Source of the DNA: Ilex aquifolium
Lineage: Eukaryota > Streptophyta > Magnoliopsida > Aquifoliales > Aquifoliaceae
Length of the DNA stretch: 64,000 bases
Assembly (NCBI GenBank): GCA_951799425.1
Contig: OX637394.1
Span: 16,081,001 to 16,145,000 of the forward strand
Direction of reading: 5' to 3'
Shown here: positions 59,771 through 64,000 of the stretch, piece after piece
How the letters are laid out: each line of letters begins with the position of its first letter
Position numbering within the stretch: position 1 is the stretch's first letter
The notes under the pieces: generated by a model
Database searches by the model: none
What the model was told of the DNA's origin: nothing
What the model saw: the letters and a program-made list of their open reading frames with translations, nothing else
Translations under genes and position numbers: made by a program

Positions 59771-62668
59771 ATGTCCACCACTTATTCTTCACCGCGAGCC
59801 TCTGTTCGTTTATGGCATGCTCGCCTTGGTCATCCCAATTATCGTACTGTCGCTTCTCTTTCTAGACTAGGATATATTTCTTGTAGTAATAAATTGGTGA
59901 ACATTGATTCTGAAATTTGTGTTGGTTGTAGACTTGGCAAAAGCCATCGTTTACCTTTTTCTCTAAGTGATAAACATTGTGCCCTGCCTTTTGATCGCCT
60001 ACATTGTGATTTGTGGGGACCGTCACCAGTTCTCTCTTTTACTGGATATAGATACTATGCGGTATTCATTGATGATTGTACCAGATTTAGTTGGATATTC
60101 CCATTAAAACGAAAATCTGATTTTTTTGATACTTTCATCCAGTTACAACGTTACATTGAGACTCAATTTTCATCCAAAATAAAATCCTTTCAATGTGATA
60201 GTGGAACCGAATTTACAGATAATAAATTTTGCTCTCACTTGAAATCTTGTGGTATTGTTCTCCGTTTGGCATGCCCCAAAACTCCTAGTCAAAATGGCAT
60301 TGCCGAACGTAAGCATCGCCATGTCACAGAAACGGGTCTTGCCCTTATGTTCCATGCGCGTGTCCCGCTCTCTTTGTGGGTTGAGGCCTTCTCAACTGCT
60401 GTCTTTCTCATTAACCGACTCCCGTCACCGTCACTTGGTGGCAAAACTCCTTATGAGCTCTTGTTTGGTAAGCAACCAGATTACTCTATGCTTCGCCCTT
60501 TTGGGTGTCTTTGCTTCCCTTATTTGAAAGATTACTCACCTAATAAATTGTCTCCAAAATCTGCTTCTTGTATCTTTTTAGGTTACAGTACACTTCATAA
60601 AGGATTCCGCTGCCTAGACCGCAAGACACATCGTGTCTATGTTTCTCGACATGTGCAGTTTTATGAACATAATTTTCCTTATCATGGTGACTCTGTGCAA
60701 AATTTACAGGCCAACATTGACTATACTCATTTTTTTGAATGTCAGGACTATGTGTCTAGTTCTTCTAATATTGGTTCTTCTCATTCGTTTTCGAGTTCCC
60801 CATGTTTGTCGTGCAGTGATTCTACACCCCTGCCCTCGGCTCCTACCCCTAATCTGCAAGGTCCTCTTTCGGTGGAACCTCTCTCGGATTCTGCAGCTTC
60901 AAACTCAACTTTTCCACCACCAGTGTCTTCCGTTCCTCGTGTGACCACTTCCAGCCACCCGATGATTACTAGAGAAAAATCTGGTATATTCAAACCACGG
61001 TTATATCATGCTATGAATGTTTTGTCTTCTTCTCAAACTTTTCAGGCACTTCTTGCTCTCAAAGAACCTCGGGGTTTCAAGTCTGCTACAAAACACCCTG
61101 AATGGCTCTCGGCTATGGATGATGAGATTCAAGCTTTGAAGACGAATGATACGTGGGTTCTTGTACCTCGTCCTAAAAATCACAATGTGGTGGGCTGTCG
61201 CTGGATTTTCAAAACCAAACTTTGCTTGGATGGGTCCATTGAGCGTCACAAGGCACGTCTTGTGGCTCAAGGATTTTCTCAGATTCATGGTCTTGACTTT
61301 GGTGACACATTTAGTCCTGTGGTGCGCCCTGCTACAGTCAGAATTATTTTGTCCTTGGCTGTTACTTCTGGATGGCATTTACATCAACTAGATGTTAAAA
61401 ACTCCTTTCTACATGGCTTTCTCAATGAAGAGGTCTATATGGAACAACCGCCTGGTTACACAGATCCACAGCTCCCTCAGCATGTTTGTCGCCTAAAGAG
61501 GGCTCTTTAAGGGTTGAAACAAGCTCCTCGAGCTTGGTTTCATCGTTTTAGCTCTTTTTTGCTTAAACTTGGATTTCTTTCCAGTCAGGCTGATTCTTCA
61601 TTATTTGTCTATCACTCCTCGGTTGGAACTGTTTATTTACTTCTTTATGTTGATGACATGGTCATAACTGGAAGTAATCCTTCTATGGTTCAAACCCTCA
61701 TTACTCGGCTTTCCAAGGAATTCTCCATGAAGGATTTGGGTGATCTTCATTATTTCCTCGGCGTTGAAGTGCAAACTAATGAGAAGGGTTTGTTTCTCAG
61801 TCAAACGAAGTATGCCCTTGATCTGTTGCAACGTGCTTCAATGCTTGATGCAAAGCCTATTTCTACACCCTGTGTTGTCGGTCAACATCTCTCAACTGAA
61901 GAAAAATTGTTTTCCGATCCTACTATGTTTCGTTCACTTGCAGGTGCTCTTCAATATCTGACCATCACCAGGCCGGATCTGTCCTTCAGTGTGAATTCTA
62001 TTTGCCAATTCATGCATGCTCCCACCGAGGACCACTTTCGTGCTCTCAAACGCATTTTGCGCTATGTCGAAAGCACTCCTCAACATGGACTTCAACTCCA
62101 TAAACAATCCACTCATGATATTCTTGCTTACTCTGATGCGGACTGGGCAGGCTGTCCTGATACACGTCGTTCCACTACCGGCTACGCTATTTTTTTTGGT
62201 GTCAATTTGGTTTCTTGGTCCTCTAAGAAACAAAGTACTGTCTCTCGTTCAAGTGCAGAAGCAGAATATCGCTCTTTAGCTGTTGCCACTACTGATATTG
62301 CCTAGATTGTTCAACTACTTCGTGACCTCCGTGTTACACTCTCAACGACACCTACCATTCTTTGTGACAATCAAAGTGCAATTTTTATGGCAGTCAATCC
62401 GGTTACTCGCCCTCGCTCAAAACATATTGCAATCGACTATCATTTTGTTCGTGAACTTGTTGCTAAGGGCACTTTGAAAGTTGATTTTGTCCCTTCACAT
62501 CTACAGCTTGCTGATTCATTGACCAAAGGCGTCACCAAGCCTCAGTTCTTTCTCTTCAGAAGCAAGCTCAGCGTTATCCCTTCTCCCACGCTCACCTTGC
62601 AGGGGGGTGATAAGGGAGAATCAAATGATTCTCCAGAAGATTTGCTATATCCCAATTTTGTTCCATAA
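59771..62668 (+). pseudogene. Copia integrase, reverse transcriptase and RNase H
   Basis: One frame with stops at 61508-61510 and 62303-62305. GAG-pre-integrase: [10 protein letters not shown] and [10 protein letters not shown]. Integrase [70 protein letters not shown], catalytic LLLYVDDMVITGS near 61645. RNase H: AYSDADWAGCPDTRRSTTGY and SSAEAEYRSLA. The tail (PSHLQLADSLTKG) reads about 60 bases into the 3' LTR. The aspartic protease (DSG) that should precede is absent. Confidence 0.93.
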
Positions 62669-62829
62669 AATCTGAATGTATAGCTGTAAATCTATGTAGA
62701 TATGTTTTCAAACATTTCCTATTTTATAGGATCACATTGTTGTAATTTATTCTATATATATTGGATGTTATCTCCTGAACACGGTAAGGAGGATTTCAGC
62801 TATTATACATTGTTGCTTAAACATCTTTA
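62608..62829 (+). repeat. 3' LTR of the Copia element
   Basis: 222 bases; differs from the 5' LTR at five positions. Confidence 0.95.
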
Positions 62830-63357
62830 GTTCCCGAGCCAAGGCTTCTTCCTGATTGATGATAGCAAGCCAAGTGGCGCTTTCCTTGGCTGTCATCTTG
62901 TCTTGCAAGCACTTAAACTGCCTTACAAGTTTGCAAATCTTTGCAATATCGGGACACATGTGCTTGATCACAGCAGTGAGAACCCCCACCTTCCAGGCCT
63001 TCTTCAGATCATGAAGCTTCTTATAAGGTGGTGGACCTTGATCCCTATGCAAACCCAACTGAGGCCACCATTCCTCCTCTGAGGAGGGTCACAGTGCTGC
63101 ATGAGTGCTGACAATAAGGAGCCAAGGGTGGTATCTTGAAGCTCTTGTAAAGTGTGGGGAGTAGGACCAATCGAATTAAATCCGCTTGGTATTTCGCTAT
63201 GGCAGCCGGACCATTTTGATCGAATCTCACTTTATCCTTCCACCACTCCCGAAGATTGTCTGATGCCCCACTCACAGGCTTTCCCTTCTCAGGAATAATC
63301 CCATAAACGAACCCTTGAGCTTTACAAACTTCCATCATCTTCAACATATATTTCAAA

Positions 63358-64000
63358 CTATAAAGCACCGACACGTTAAAATGGCTAGCGTATCCGTGTC
63401 TGACACGTCTGGGACACGGACACGTTCAGACACACCCCGGACACGTGTCAGATACACAGAATAGAGTGTCCAATTTTTTTTATATTTTTTTTAATTTCAG
63501 ACACATCGGGACACGTTTTGAAACAGATTTATGCGATTTGAAATCCATTGAAAATACTCACAATTATTTGTCGTTGGTAGATGATGCCGAATAAAGAACT
63601 CCTTCGCATGAAGGAGACGAAGATACTGAACAATGGCCATGACCCATGGGTTCGTTGTCGGCAGAATAAACCCACAGCAGGAAAGAACTGCATCGCAAGG
63701 AAGACGAAGATGATAAACAGAGGCTATTACCCATCTGTTAAGAGCTGCCCAAAAGATTACTGCCCAAAAGATTACTTTTCTAGTAGGAAAAGACGAAGTG
63801 CAGCAACTAAATCGAAGATTTTTGGAAGGAGGAGAGATGAGAAGAGAGAGGCGAGAAGTCATAGAGAAATAGGAGAGAGAGAGAGAGAGAGAGAGGGGGG
63901 GCTTTTGGCAGATCGGCTTTTGGCGTGAGATCGGCTTTTAACATGTGACTGTGTGAGATCTCCAACTTATCTAAAGTGGGCGGGCCTCCCTAAGAGCCTT
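63358..64000. other. Right flank with GACACG repeats, no recognised gene
   Basis: Begins exactly where EIN3-like homology stops. 63370-63510 is dense in GACACG/CGTGTC words (TCCGTGTCTGACACGTCTGG), seen in the ends of some plant DNA transposons, but no family or boundary could be fixed. A (GA)n run lies at 63872-63893. An open frame at 63581-63928 is low-complexity and basic. Confidence 0.4.

Larger units (their letters stand above)
58673..62829 (+). mobile_element. Copia retrotransposon (Ale/Retrofit-like), protease deleted
   Basis: 4,157 bases. LTRs 58673-58894 and 62608-62829 are both 222 bases and start TGATAAGGGAG and end CATCTTTA. Target duplication GTTCC at 58668-58672 and 62830-62834; the intact EIN3-like gene gives the empty site. 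Primer site TGGTATCAGAGC is at 58895 and polypurine run AGGGGGG at 62601. Gag and pol are present but the protease and gag-pol junction are missing, and pol has two stops. Five differences between LTRs. Very short LTRs and gag type suggest the Ale/Retrofit lineage. Confidence 0.95.
56558..63357. repeat. Segmental duplication, copy B (EIN3-like locus)
   Basis: Direct-orientation copy of 683-3400. Without the Copia element and its target duplication it is 2,638 bases against 2,718 in copy A; two deletions (52 and about 28 bases) plus small changes account for the difference. Includes the MITE-like repeat (56660-56971) and the 3' flank of the gene. Confidence 0.93.
57717..63357 (-). pseudogene. 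EIN3-like pseudogene split by a Copia element
   Basis: The C-terminal half (57717-58667) is open and nearly identical to the intact gene from [14 protein letters not shown] to DVSVWY. The rest is broken. A 4-base insertion lies near 58650. A Copia element sits in the RELYP codons (58673-62829). A 52-base deletion near 63075 removes the PPPWWPSG part of the DNA-binding core, and an approximately 28-base deletion near 63179 adds a frameshift. Homology ends at 63357, so residues 1-102, the start codon and the promoter are absent. It cannot make EIN3 protein. A transcript from neighbouring elements could still share long identity with the intact gene; that is speculation. Confidence 0.93.

Overview
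The window is plant nuclear DNA, most likely from a eudicot; the species cannot be fixed from sequence alone. The evidence is an intact single-exon EIN3/EIL transcription factor gene with a 5' UTR intron, an L-ascorbate oxidase pseudogene, an AT-rich background, and plant-type Copia, Gypsy, Helitron and hAT elements. No bacterial operon, rRNA, tRNA or CRISPR array was seen. The only apparently functional host gene is the EIN3-like gene at 1846-3708 (minus strand).

Layout. (1) 1-6424: EIN3-like gene, its 5' UTR intron and upstream region. (2) 6425-26527 and 26528-50087: two direct tandem copies of one ancestral block of about 8.2-8.3 kb, each later inflated by different insertions. Unit 1 gained a 10.7-kb Helitron (11201-21892), itself hit by a Tekay/Del-like Gypsy derivative (11916-18196), and a hAT-like element (24605-25720). 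Unit 2 gained a 10.9-kb Tat-type Gypsy element (27326-38180), a head-to-tail pair of small Helitrons (41066-42350) and a 3.2-kb Helitron (43089-46322). For most of these insertions the other unit supplies the empty site, so the ends are fixed to the base. (3) 48016-55018: remains of an ascorbate oxidase gene split by a complete Reina-type chromovirus (48232-53560). Unit 1 holds only the last exon and the truncated left part of that chromovirus. (4) 56558-63357: a second copy of the EIN3-like locus, truncated, frameshifted and split by a 4.2-kb Copia element (58673-62829; TSD GTTCC). (5) 63358-64000: unrelated flank rich in GACACG motifs.

Order of events, from nesting and by-eye LTR differences: the Reina element is oldest (LTRs about 6% different) and predates the tandem duplication. 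The Tat element (about 2-4%) and the Copia element (5 differences in 222 bp) are younger. The Tekay/Del derivative (under 1%) is youngest.

The most unusual object is a plus-strand gene at 28736-31288 inside the minus-strand Tat element. It has five exons joined by four short GT-AG introns that keep one reading frame. It encodes a protein of about 740 residues with a Gly-rich repeat, a domain resembling the plant 'putative gypsy-type transposon' family, and a long coiled coil. A GGCGCC-rich minisatellite recurs in this gene, in the RNase H linker on the other strand, and in both LTRs.
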